Source: Mycteria americana (taxonomy: Eukaryota > Chordata > Aves > Ciconiiformes > Ciconiidae). From it: a stretch of DNA of 64,000 nt. The position numbers and the translations under genes are program-made. The notes under the pieces were generated by a model. That model was not told the DNA's origin and did not search any database. It saw only the letters and a program-made list of their open reading frames with translations. Shown here piece after piece: positions 1-15,522 of the stretch (position 1 is the stretch's first letter; every line of letters starts with the position of its first letter). The stretch covers positions 40,156,135-40,220,134 of the forward strand of contig NC_134365.1 of NCBI RefSeq assembly GCF_035582795.1, read 5' to 3'.

Positions 1-2029
1 AGAGTGTTAGACTGACTGGGTGAGAGACAATAAATGAAGGTAGTTTCTCCTCTTCTGCTTTCCTTCATGTGCCCCAAAGGAATGAAGGAGAAAGTGGCAT
101 CTTCTATCCATCATTGGCTGGAAGACAGGCTGGAAAATACTCTTCAGCTCCAGCCACAGGAGTGTCTCAAAGCGTCTGTGGGTGGTGAATGCATTCACTT
201 AACTGTGACAAAAGCATATTCTGAATAACATGTTTCGGGTTTATAGAATCAACCTGAACTGGAAGTAAAACTAATGCTTTCAGGTTTTACTTCCGTTGGG
301 GTTGGGGTTATTTGTCAGCTCAAAAGGTAAAGTGGAGCAACTATATAGAAGACCTAGAAAAGCAGTTAGTTCCCAGATGACTGTAGCTGGAGGTAATTTT
401 GGGGGGATTTGCCCATAAATATTGTAATTTTCAGTCAATACTTTGGTGAATAATTTTGCTTCAGCTTTTTGAGCTTTCATTGAAACACAGGCAAAACCTC
501 CCTTTGTAACCCCCCAAAAAACTGTAGCTGCCCAAGGAATAAGAATATCGTAACATAATTACAAATGTGAATCAAAAGCAGTATTGTTTTCCACAATTTC
601 CCCACAGCCTGAAACAATAGTTCTGAGAGGCACAAATGGGACATTGAATGCTGAAGTTCTAACATGATATTTAAAATGTCAGTATTGTTAATTACTTCAA
701 ATGCTCATTATTTTAGCAAAATTTGCAGCCAGCATGCTTTCCCTGCATTTTCACACTGTAAATGTTTACGCTATTGAAAATGCCTACAGCTAGCCAGACC
801 TTCAGTTCCTCCCCTGACAACTCTTAGGGCAGTTGTGATGACCAGGACAGGACCTTTCTTAAAGGTGACCTTTCATGAAGAAAAATTTTACTTTCCATTA
901 AATAGAGAAAAAAATTGAGAGATCTATTTCATTTTCCCCAATCGCAAAGATAATTGAATTTAAAGAGTAGTTATAAAAGTAGAAATTAATAAATACCTGG
1001 GTTCATTTCTACACTAAGAGAGCACAGGAGCTCTAAATCTATATGAACATGCTGGTTTTAAAACAACTCTACAAGTGTCATCCTTTATTGCCATTCCTGT
1101 CCTCAAAAACAGTGCAACCTGTGGTTGGTGTGAGGTGGCTGATGGCCACTCCTGCAGCTACTGTACTTTGAGCCTTCTGCCACTGCCATGACAACTGTCC
1201 CCAGGGGTTGCTCTTGGGGAATGTATCGCTGCAGGCGTGCCACCACCAGTCCCACCTAGCCCCTTCCCTCACCAGTAGCTGGAGCATCCCTGCTGGGGCA
1301 CTGGGCAGGTGTCCTGAAAGCCTCTTCCCAGCCCAGCTTGGAGAAGGGAGGAATGGTCCTGGAGAAGGAGCGTGGAGCCCTGCCCACCACTGGTGCTCAC
1401 TGACCCACCTCCGAGTGCTTCTGCTGCTGGAGAACCCCCCCCACCCTCTCCTGTCTGCAGGCACAGGCTGGGGGATGTCCAGCCCTGTGAAGAAGCAAGG
1501 GGAATGCGGTTCCCCACAAAATACCAACAAGGACGGGATTAGCGGACAAATTAGAGGACAACACCTGCAAGGCTACTCTCTTCCACTGCAGCGCTGCGGG
1601 CAACAGCAGGGTAAGAGCTTGCAGTTGTTTGTGAGGTGGAGGTAAAAGGGAATGAGGCCAAGGGCCATGGAGAAGGTCCTGATGGTGGTAATGGGCTGGC
1701 CTGGAGCGAGGGAGGTAAAGAAGGTTTGGGCTTTTTTTTCCTTTCAATTGAAGCAAGTGTGGGCAGGGTGATTGGAGGGTGTCACCCTGAAGACTAACAA
1801 GAACATGCTTCATGGACACCTTTTAAAACTTCCTGTGCCCCATCGCTGTTTCAGCAGACTTCATAGGAATTTGCAGTATCAGTTCAAACAGGAGTCAAAT
1901 TCCTGCCGGGGCTGTGCTTATTCACCTTCGTAATGGGCACGGTGGGCTGTGGTTTAAAGGTATTCATTCCTGTACATGGCCGTAGCTGGTGAGGAGTGAA
2001 GCAATCTCTGATTACACAGGTTTGCAAGT
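1..2029. other. Intergenic, no gene recognised
   Basis: AT-rich to about 1080, then a GC-richer block at about 1080-1720 that is open in several frames on both strands. None of those frames resembles a known protein, and overlapping open frames on both strands argue against coding. The GC-rich block could be an unrecognised repeat. It lies 2.4-3 kb upstream of the lysozyme remnant, a distance at which the chicken lysozyme locus has regulatory elements, but I recognise no specific site here. Confidence 0.4.
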
Positions 2030-2289
2030 TGACAAGACAAGAGGCAATAGGCACAAACTTAAACACAGGAGGTTCCCTCTGAACATCAGGAAACACTTTT
2101 TCCACTGTGAGGGTGACCGAGCACTGGCACAGGTTGCCCAGGGAGGTTGTGGAGTCTCTACCCTTGGAGATCCTCAGAAGCCTTCTGGACACAGGCAACC
2201 AGCTCTACGTGGCCCTGCTTGTGCAAAGGGGTTGGAGCAGATGACCTCCAGATGTCCCTTCCCATCTCAACTGTCCTGTAATACCCTAA
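2030..2289 (+). mobile_element. CR1 LINE 3' fragment
   Basis: The sequence follows the 3' end of avian CR1: the 'caagaggcaataggcacaa' stretch, the 'aacatcaggaaacac' stretch, then 'gcccagggaggttgtgg' and the 'gatgacctccagatgtccc' tail. This is the end of the ORF2 reading direction on the + strand. It is 5'-truncated, diverged, and lacks a clean octamer tail. Dead copy, no coding capacity. Confidence 0.85.
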
Positions 2290-2624
2290 AGTTCAAAGCA
2301 TAGCTTCAAGTACCCCATTTGACACTCAGCAGTAAAACAGGTAGATCAGCCAGGGTTGGTACATCTGCAGCTGGCAGACCACCACTGTCAGGGAATGAGG
2401 CAGTAACGGCGCGTATTTCTGTTTGACCTACAGACAGCCACGCATTTCTGACCTGGGATTTAGAAATACTAATTGTGGATTGCAAGACAGGAGTTTCTTA
2501 AGATTTTTGTTTCTTCCCTGTTGGTGACAGCACAGTTCTAGTTATTTGAGTCAACTTAAAAATAAGAGGATAAAAATAATGAGCATAACAAATCTAATTT
2601 TGAAGACTAAGAAGGTTTTAGCTG

Positions 2625-2765
2625 CATTTATCATGAAGAAATTGAGACCTTTACTAGATAGCTATGGTATTTAGGTATCCCTTTGCCTAGTTACTTATTG
2701 CTCTCAGCAGAGGTCAGATAAGAACCCAGGTCTCCCAGGCTACTTGATTGACTATGAGGCACCAT
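2625..2765 (-). repeat. MIR-like ancient SINE fragment
   Basis: Read on the + strand, 'atgaagaaattgagacc' followed about 80 bases later by 'agaacccaggtctcccagg' matches the order of the reverse complement of a MIR/core-SINE 3' half (gaggaaactgaggc ... gaacccaggtct). Strongly diverged, as expected for an amniote-wide old SINE. The call rests on these two landmarks only. Confidence 0.5.
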
Positions 2766-4066
2766 TAATCCTCAAAAAAAAGAAAAAAGTGCAATTTACA
2801 GTTGTTAAAGTGAACTAGGTGATACCATGATGCAATCAGTATCATCAAGGGGCTTAGCATGGAAGATGGAGTCTTGGGGCAATGTTAGAAGCTGCTGTTC
2901 TCTAACAGAGTTGCGATCTGAAGTGGGACGCTGTGAAAAACTGATCTCTTAAAGAGGTTGCTGAACATGACAGAGACTATTTTCCAGCCTACCTATCCAA
3001 GTTCCTGCAATTCCCCATGCAATTCCCCATGCCCTAACAAAGCAAATCAAGTGAGATTGTGTGCAGGCATACTGCTTCTTGCCAGCACTTTCCTTCTGAA
3101 ATGAATTCAGCAGATCTGAATTTCAAAGTCTAGTAAAAAGTAGCCAGCTTTGAATGTCATTAGAAAGTAGATCTGCTTGTGGTAGTTCAGCTTCCCTATG
3201 CCCACTGAAAAAAAAAAACCTGTACAAACTGAACCTTAGGGCTCCAGATTAGCTGTAAAATCCACTTCTCCATATTAATTCCACTATCAAAACATGAACA
3301 ATATGTAGGTGCTGGTGGCTAGTGCAGGGAGCTTTTCATGCTTCACCATTTGGGGAGATCTTAGACGAGGGTTGATTCATCATGGGTGTTAAGGAGGCTG
3401 CATATGCTTCTTCCTCCCCCGTTACTCCTGCATGATCCTCCATCTCACTTCCTAGCGACTGGCTCCGTGGCCCCCTTGCACCCCGAGCCCTGATAAACCC
3501 AGCATTGCTCCTGACGCCGTGTAAGAACACACAGCAAGTAGCATGATGATGTTGCTCGTATTGATACACAAATGATGCACTGACATACTTCAGCACTTGA
3601 CTAGAAAAAACACCTTTGCAGAGCCCGAGGATAACACAGTAATTATGCCAATTAAAACTTCTTTACCTCCTAAGGCTATTTTTGTTAGGTTGTTAATGGT
3701 GATAGATTTATGATGAGCAGTAACTGGATTGTAAGACCAGGACTTTGATAAGTTTCATAACAAATCTGAGTAGCAGAGTTGAGATAACCAACTCCCTCTT
3801 TGGTACGTATTGTGACAGAGTTTAAAAAAAATTATTCTGAAATATTTTTACTCTATCCACCTATGGCTTTCCACATTGTATAAGAAATTTGACAATTTTG
3901 GAGTGATGTTTTAAGTATCGGGAAATGCCCATGTACTGAAGAGGCTGCGTTTCTGATTACTATGGAGCAGAGGAACCAAAAGGGGGTGGGAGAAGGTTGA
4001 GACGAAACAAGCGCAGGAGAACCTGTGGTCTCAGTGTTAAGAGGCTGCATGGACTCCTCTGGCAAC
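2766..4066. other. Flank upstream of lysozyme remnant
   Basis: AT-rich sequence with no recognised exon. It holds a perfect 12-bp tandem duplication (gcaattccccat, 3007-3018 and 3019-3030). A minus-strand open frame at 3336-3596 has no recognisable homology. By position this would be the old lysozyme promoter region, but I could not identify a TATA box at the expected distance from the decayed start. Confidence 0.4.
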
Positions 4067-5748
4067 ATCTAGTCTTGGGTAATCCTTGCATTTTGCCTCC
4101 TACCCCTGGCTGCTCTGGGGAAGGTCTATAAGAAGTGTGAGCTGGCAGCAACTATGAAGCGTCTTGGACCAAATAACTTTTGGGGGACACAGCCTGGAAG
4201 TCTGCTCTCATGACTTCCAGGGGGCACGTGGGGTGGGAATTTCCAGTTAACAAGCTTTGTTAAAGTGAGCAGGTCCATGTGAGTGCCGGAGCTTAGAGGT
4301 TAAGATCCCATCGGGTTAGTCCATCTCTGCTGGCACAGACTGCAGGTATTTTCTACAGCTTTTCTCATTACTGTCTCTTTCCCTGCTGCTCTTCCACAGT
4401 CTGATAGAACTGTGCTCATCAGGAAGCTTTTCCCAGAAGCAGCCTGTCTTCATCATACCACAGTTCCTAATTGCGCTGCTTTTGCTTGCTGCAGCTCCTT
4501 CCTCTGCCAGTCATCTGCCTGCGGTGGCTGTGCAGCTGGAGCAGGGCAGGTAAGTGAAGCAGTGGAGCAAGCAGGCATGGAAGTGCAGAGCAAGACAGGC
4601 AGCTGGGCAGAGGCACTGCTATGGGACCTAGAGACAAGGAGTAGCGGGCAGTGGCAACAGACTATTGTTAAACCCATTTCATTCGGAGGGAAACATGCAC
4701 AGACTCTGATCCCAGGTCTGGGGAGCAATCCATGTGTTGGCCAAGGGACGTTCATGTTTTAAACAAGAATCACTGTCCCCATCCCTCCTCCTTCCTGCTG
4801 CCCTGATGCAGATGCAGCGGCATGTCAGTAGGACAAAATAGGGCAGGTAAGTCATAAGGAGGGAAAGCCAAAGCCCAGAGCATGGCCCCTCACCAAAACC
4901 TCTGCTCCTGCCTTGGTGAGCAGGTATTTGCGCAGCGAGAAGCTCCACAGGAGCATGCCTGGCGGGAGGAGCAAGGTGAGCTGGTCTGTTTGGATATGTC
5001 TGCAGTAGTTGCCAAAAGCACCCTCGGGGCCACCCGTAAGAGCAGCTCTGCCTGCTACAGCTATCGACAGCTTCAAAGCGTGACGGGAGCTGCTGCTGCA
5101 GAGCACACCCTGCCTGCCACAGCCCACCTGCTAGTCCACGTCTCGTGAGATGCGTGTGCAGCTGGGCCACCGCACTCATATGGGCAGGAGCCAGCAAAGA
5201 AACAAGGTTATCTTTGGCAGGAATTATTTTTTTGGCCATTCCCAGTGTCTGCATTTTCACCCTTAGGGCAGTAACAGTGGTGAGAGGGCCCCAACACTGC
5301 ACTGGTTTCCCCGAGTTTCCTTACTTGTGCTTCCTTTCTGTCCAGGTGAAGGCCAGCATTGGTTAAGTACAGTCAGAACCACTGCATAAACTGGACATGG
5401 TAGTATTTTCCTCTGTTGTTTTTGAGGAAATGTATGTTGGGCTTGATTTGTGCTTCTATATAAAGTGAGCAATGTACAGAAGCATACTGGAATTTATTTC
5501 CAAGGGTAGAAATCCCGTGTTGGGTTTTCCAATGACATTTTGAAGTTAAGACATCTTGCATGTGTTTTTCATATTTGGTTGGATTAAAGAATAAAAGGAC
5601 TCCCCGCGTCATGTGCATTCCCTATAGAATAATCTTTTTGATTTTCTGTCTGTATCAGAATCACGGATCTTGCGGACCAACAGCTGCTGGTGGTGCAATG
5701 GTGGCAGGACGCCAAGGGCCAAGCACATGTGCAATATCCCCTGCTCAG
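4067..5748 (+). pseudogene. LYZ: c-type lysozyme pseudogene (exon 1 and part of exon 2)
   Basis: Exon 1 remnant, about 4067-4200: from 4082 the frame reads a hydrophobic signal-peptide end (ILAFCLLPLAALG) and then the mature N-terminus KVYKKCELAATMKRLG, typical of c-type lysozyme (chicken KVFGRCELAAAMKRHG). The initiator is ATC (4067-4069) and codon 2 is TAG (4070-4072). Past 'NNF' an extra G shifts the frame, and a further indel follows. Exon 2 remnant, about 5612-5748: the frame reads [21 protein letters not shown], the lysozyme WWCND(G)RTP..LCNIPCS block, and ends at an intact donor TGCTCAG|GTGAGC. One base is lost near 5666, and the 5' half of exon 2, which should carry Glu35 and Asp52, is shortened by roughly 26 nt and unreadable. 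Spacing between the two exons (about 1.4 kb) is close to chicken intron 1. The position directly upstream of YEATS4 and on the same strand matches the chicken LYZ-GAS41 arrangement. Exons 3 and 4 were not found with confidence. This is either the orthologous gene after loss or a dead tandem duplicate. Confidence 0.88.
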
Positions 5749-7814
5749 GTGAGCTCAGTTTCTGCAGGTGGTGCTGTGATGGGCTGCCCTCTCATATTCC
5801 AGTTGCAAATAGATTAGCAAAGGTTCATTACAGCCCTGTCTTTAAAAAAACAAAGCAGAACAACATTTAAGCCCACCCTTCCCTCTTTCCAAAGGGAGAT
5901 CTGCAGGGCAGTCATCACACGTGGGAGGAAAAGGTTTCTTTACAGCAGGAACTGCATCATTCCCCTTTTTGCCTGTCTTAATGTTTCTAGAGTAAAGAGG
6001 TTTCCATAGAAGCTGTTTATTAATTAGAAGTTACACCAACCTCAGGAAATTTAATTTTTCTTTGAAGACAGTGATAGCTTGACCGCTTGCAAAAGACTGG
6101 CCCACATGCCAGTCTTGCCAACTTCCTTCATTTTAACAAGATGACCTATAATACTTCAGAGCTGCGCAGCACTGTCCACGTGAGATCTAGTTCATGCAAT
6201 GAAAGAGGTAGGGAATTTTGGCTTCCCGGGAGCGGGTTAGGCATGGCGTTCACTATCTTCTCATCTGCCAGGAGCCCTGACACATGCTTTGGGGGGCCAC
6301 GCGAAGGGGAGGTCTGGAGAGCGGTTTGCAGGCAGGATCTGGCTGCAGCTCCCCAGAGGAATCCCCTGAGTTCCCTCGTCCATCGTAGGAACAGACAGAG
6401 CTGGGCTGACCGGAGGGTGCAGCTGGGGCATGGAGCAACCCTGCAAATCAGCAGCTCCCTCAGACTCACCTCCTCCTGCAATGCAGAAATTAATGACCCT
6501 TCGCTCAGCACAGTCCCCCACGTGTGACCCTGCTCTGGAGTCACCAGCAGTTCAGGGAGAGCTGACAGCTTATTCAGAGCCACAGGGCAAACCCACATCA
6601 ACATGGACCTCTAGCTTCATTCAGCCCAGCAGGCAGGCACACTCCCTGCTCCAAAAGTGAACCAATAATGAAAAGTAACGTCAGATGCTCTTCAGGCCTG
6701 CCACTTCTGGTAATTAACGTGGTTTTAAGAGTAGTCTGTCCTCTGCTGCTGTTTGGAGTACTGTGGGAAGCTGCCTTCCTACAGAACAAGGAAACATTTT
6801 GATCATATATTCTATTACATTCAGCTGTGCTAGCGGAATATAACAGAATATATGATCATAAATAACATAAATAATGGGTCTTGCTAAGCCAACTCATTTG
6901 GATGAAGACAAGGACCACTGACACAAGTCGCTCACACCTAAGCAGGATGAAATGGTGTCAGTTAATTTTTAATACCTTGTTCACCCGAAGAACCGTCACG
7001 TTCACAGAGCAAACAATGGAAACAGCTGGAATCTTTCCTTCTCATGTCTTTTAATACTTTTTTAATCATGGCTGTTACTTGTGTACAACTTTGAACCAGA
7101 GGCATAACTTGTTAGCTTGTGGTGGGATATCCCTTTTGCTGTACTACAGCACAACTGAATAGTTATCTACCAAGAAGACCAACTGACAACACAGTTATCT
7201 ACCCTTGGGCAAAGGGGCTTGCTTGCAGATTAACCATAAAACGGTGACAGAAATTAGTTCATTGTCACCCTAGTAGCCTCATTCTATATTTTATCTTGCA
7301 AAGATAAATGCATGAAATACAGCATCCTCTTGCAGCCTAGTTTACTTTGCATCATTTGTGGACTTGCTTCACTGGATTTATTCTGCTTGGATTCTGGTAA
7401 CTGAAAGTTGCCAGAGGAAAAGTTCTTTGCTTTTCTCAGAAACTAGAAAGAAAAGAACACAGAAATTGCCACACGTCTCCAGCTTTTGGTTCTTGTTGAC
7501 TAGAAGACAAGATGATGTCTTATCAAAGAAGGTGATATCCTATATACTCCAGAGTTGTACAAAAATTTCTGGAGCAGTCAGCCCACAGACTGAGTATTTT
7601 GAAGTTCAGAGTGGCTGCACAACTTTTAGCATGCTTGCCACCTTCCTTTTTCCCTTATTTTGTGTCTTATGTAGGCTTTTCCCTCCCATTGCATCTGTCT
7701 TGTCAGCACGTACTGTACCCTCATCGGGGCTGCTGTTTGTGCAGGATGTCTCATTTAACCAGGCACCATGTGGGTCCTTGGGAATGGCTCGCAATAAAAC
7801 TGTTATCCCACAAA
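5749..7814. other. Region between lysozyme remnant and LTR
   Basis: Should have contained lysozyme exons 3 and 4. Only weak candidates exist: a 'VWRAVCRQD' reading near 6308-6335 resembling the exon-4 AWRNRC..D block, and a 'DDVLSKKVIS' reading near 7510-7545 resembling the exon-3 DI..CAKKIVS block. Neither has convincing splice sites. An AT-rich inverted repeat lies at 6800-6858. Other open frames here overlap on both strands and are not credible genes. Confidence 0.4.
6800..6858. repeat. Imperfect inverted repeat (hairpin)
   Basis: Two 22-base arms, 6800-6821 and 6837-6858, are reverse complements at 20 of 22 positions (outer ends tgatcatatattct / agaatatatgatca), separated by a 15-base loop. 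At RNA level the two mismatches could be G-U pairs on one strand. It lies in otherwise featureless DNA, so it may be a MITE-like fragment or a local inversion duplication. Confidence 0.7.
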
Positions 7815-8369
7815 TGTGAGGTCGTTTACCCAGTGTGCGAGATGCTGATATACACACAGGGCAGAGGTACTTTTATTTCACGTCTGCGCAGAGATGGGTG
7901 CTAGGTGGTAACTCCACAAAGCTAGCACAAAGTTTGGTCATACAGGTACAGTATTTATACAGTCCAGTTATGCATATGCATAAGTAATTACGCAAAGCAG
8001 TTTTCTATTGGTCTACATTTCTCTTATTTCAACTTCAAGCTACAGTGCTACTTTAATATTCTGCGCATGCTCAAAGGTGAGGGGGTCTCTGCTTGGGCCG
8101 GGGTCTCCAGCTCAAGGGGTGTGACTTTTAGTATTATAAGGAGGACAGTTCGCGTGAGGGTGCTTCTTATCACACTTGTACTAGTAGTTTCAGATGGTTC
8201 CCAAAACATCTTAATTAGCTTACATATTTCTCCAGGATATGCTTTACTCCCAAGGACAGTAATTCTTGATTAGATGTTCCACTCCGAATCCTCCTTATCA
8301 ACTTTACGTAAGTCCCGGCCTTTCTCCAGCTCCTGACAAGCTACAAAACTGGTGAACACCAACACACAC
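7815..8369 (-). mobile_element. Solo LTR of an avian endogenous retrovirus
   Basis: On the minus strand the element starts TGTGTGTTGGTG near 8369 and ends CCTCACA at 7815, i.e. TG..CA ends. The order of signals is that of an LTR: a long U3, a TATA-type box (GTATAAATAC, 7951-7960), then AATAAA (7872-7877) and a short U5. The sequence resembles an LTR family I recall from neoavian genomes. No flanking internal retroviral sequence is visible, so it looks like a solo LTR. I found no convincing target-site duplication, and the ends could be off by several bases. It inserted about 0.1 kb upstream of the YEATS4 CpG island, transcriptionally opposed to that gene. Confidence 0.7.
7968..7983. promoter_or_regulatory. 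Perfect 16-bp palindrome in LTR U3
   Basis: ttatgcatatgcataa is its own reverse complement. It contains two overlapping ATGCAT(A) octamer-like half sites and lies 8 bases upstream (in LTR orientation) of the LTR TATA box, the usual place for an activator site. Factor binding is inference. Confidence 0.5.
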
Positions 8370-9002
8370 TAGCTAAGGGTGCGTTTGAAGACCACGGAAG
8401 TAAAAATACGAAAAGAAGAAAAAATACTGACATAATTCCCTGCTGCCTTTTTTAAGCACTGCTGAGCTCAGACAGAACGGCATCTGTGCCTGTCAGCGAT
8501 GGGAAGGGCCTGAGCGCGCAGTAGGTTTCGGCGGGTTAAAAGGACTAAGCTGCCTCGGTGGAAGGCCGGCAGCCGAGAGAGGGAACGCCACTTTAGGCCA
8601 AGCAAGCCGAGACAGGGGCAGCACACTGCCGTGCTCCTTTCCGTACCTGTTTCGATTCACAGCCTGTCAGAGCAGCAGCTAAAGCGAGGGCCGGTGAGAC
8701 AGCACCTTCCCGCCGCCGCGCCCCGACTCTCTCCACACCGCGGCACGCGCCCATCGCCTCACGCCTCACGCCCCGCCCCGCCTCTCACACGCCCCGGCCC
8801 GGCCCGGCCCCGCCCCACCTCGCCCCGCCCCGCCCCGCCCGGCGGTGACGCCAGCGCGCCGCCGGAAGCCGCGGGGGATGGCGGTCGCGGGGCGGCGGGT
8901 GCCACCCCCTGGGCTGCGCCGGGGCCGGGCCGGGCCTGGCGGGGCCTGGCGGGAGCTGAGCGCGGGCGGCGCGGCTGCGGGCGGCGCCCCCTCCGGGGCA
9001 AT

Positions 9003-14024
<5,022 letters not shown>

Positions 14025-14432
14025 TGAGTGTTGACCTGATAAAGAGCCTATACTGAATACGGAAGGACTTCAGTCATGGAATTGTATGTGTTCACTTGAA
14101 TTCTGTTATTGACACTATGTGAATTTCACTTGCAAATGATTGAAGTATGTGGCTTCATAAATGGAAGAAAAAAGGAAGAATGTATCCTTGTTTTATAGTT
14201 GAAATCTGTGGGTACTTAACGATTTACTTCAAGTAGAAGGGGTCTTGGAGACTAGACTACTTTTTTTTTTTTTAACTGCATTTGAGTGGTGTATCAAAAC
14301 TTTGTATTAAGTCTTGTATTAGTTCAATGTGATTTTACAAAATGCCAGTGTTTACTTTTTTTACTTGTTTTTTCTACTGATTGTTTAGAGATGCCTCTTT
14401 AAAGCTGAAAATAAAATATACGGTTTTTTATT
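14025..14432 (+). other. YEATS4: YEATS4 3' UTR
   Basis: Non-coding, AT-rich tail after the stop. It holds the AATAAA signal at 14410-14415 and then a U-rich and GU-rich stretch (14423-14465) suited to cleavage. The exact cleavage base is estimated. Confidence 0.75.
14410..14415 (+). terminator. YEATS4: YEATS4 polyadenylation signal
   Basis: Canonical AATAAA about 385 bases after the stop, followed by U/GU-rich sequence. It is the only canonical signal seen in the first 400 bases after the stop. Confidence 0.8.
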
Positions 14433-14744
14433 TTAATAATTTTTTGTCTCTGTCCAGTTGTGGGCTTCAAGAACAATTGTAAATAGCATACCCTGATTTA
14501 AGGCAGAGGTTGAAATATAATGGTATGCAAGTTGCTGAAGTCTGGTTACAGTGATTTCTGCATGTCTGTCTGTTATCAGCACAGTGAAAAACTTTCTGAA
14601 AACAGGATTTTAAATAACTTTTATATCTACAGATAAGAGTTTCTAACCCCACATCTGTTTTAGCTTGTATAATTGATGCATTTATATGTGTTATGCTCAG
14701 AAGCAGGAAATTACTCTGGTCCTGTTTTGTAAGAAGTTTGTTTA

Positions 14745-15522
14745 ATATTTGTATTGTACTGCGATCAGTTCATCACGTTATCTTTGCTGCTCCTTCCTCC
14801 TCAGACTCTTCCCTGCTCCAGCGTGGGGCCCCTCCCAAAGGAGACAGTCCTCCATGAACTTCTCCAGTGTGAGTCCTTCCCACAGGCTGCAGTTCTTCAT
14901 GAACTGCTCCAGCGTGGGTCCCTTCCATGGGGTGCAGTCCTTCAGGAACAGACTGCTCCAGCATGGGTGCCCCATGGGGTCACAAGTCCTGCCAGAAAAC
15001 CTGCTCCAGCGTGGGCTCCTCTCTCCACGGGGCCACAGGTCCTGCCAGGAGCCTGCTCAAGTGTGGGCTTCCCACAGGGTCACAGCCTCCTTTGGGCATC
15101 CACCTGCTCTGGTGTGGGTTCCTCCACGGGCTGCAGGTGGATATCTGCTCCACCATGGACCCCCATGGGCTGCAGGGGGACAGCCTGCCTCACCATGGTC
15201 TTCACCATGGGCTGCAGGGGAATCTCTGCTCCGGCGCCTGGAGCACCTCCTGCCCCTCCTTCTTCACTGACCTTGGTGTCTGCAGGGTTGTTTCTCTCAC
15301 ATATTTTCACTCCTTTCTCCAGCTGCAGTTGCGCAGGTTTTTTCCCCCCCTTAACTACGTTATCACAGAGGTGCTACCACTGTCACTGACCCACCAGCCT
15401 TGGCCAGCCGTGGGTCCATCTTGGAGCCGGCTGGCATTGGTTCTATCAGACATAGGGGAAGCTTCTAGCAGCTTCTCACAGAAGCCATGCCTGTAGCCCC
15501 CCGGCTACCAAAACCTTGCCAC
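14745..15522 (-). mobile_element. Avian LTR-like element with internal tandem repeats
   Basis: On the minus strand it begins TGTGGCAAGGTTTTGG at about 15521 and runs to about 14745, where it appears truncated. It resembles an interspersed LTR-type repeat I recall from bird genomes; the assignment to an endogenous retrovirus family is by memory. The interior has about eight degenerate units of 45-52 bp, each starting near 'ctgctccagcgtggg' (14813, 14859, 14904, 14953, 15001, 15053, 15104, 15145). The open frames in it on both strands follow from the GC-rich repeat and are not genes. Confidence 0.6.

Noticed and set aside
1078-1819. Overlapping open frames in the GC-rich block near the left edge
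   Set aside because: Open on both strands in several frames, no domain, no splice or promoter context; more likely an unrecognised repeat or GC patch.
4412-5302. Open frames between the lysozyme exon remnants
   Set aside because: They lie in what was intron 1, overlap on both strands and show no homology; the minus-strand ones are shadows of moderately GC-rich sequence.
5661-5680. Apparent mutated splice acceptor just before the lysozyme NSCWW block
   Set aside because: The exon boundary in c-type lysozyme genes falls near residue 28, far upstream of this point, so there is no acceptor to lose here; the difference is an internal one-base deletion in exon 2.
14749-15496. Open frames of up to 211 codons in three + strand frames
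   Set aside because: They follow from the GC-rich tandem repeat inside the LTR-like element and do not look like a single conserved protein.
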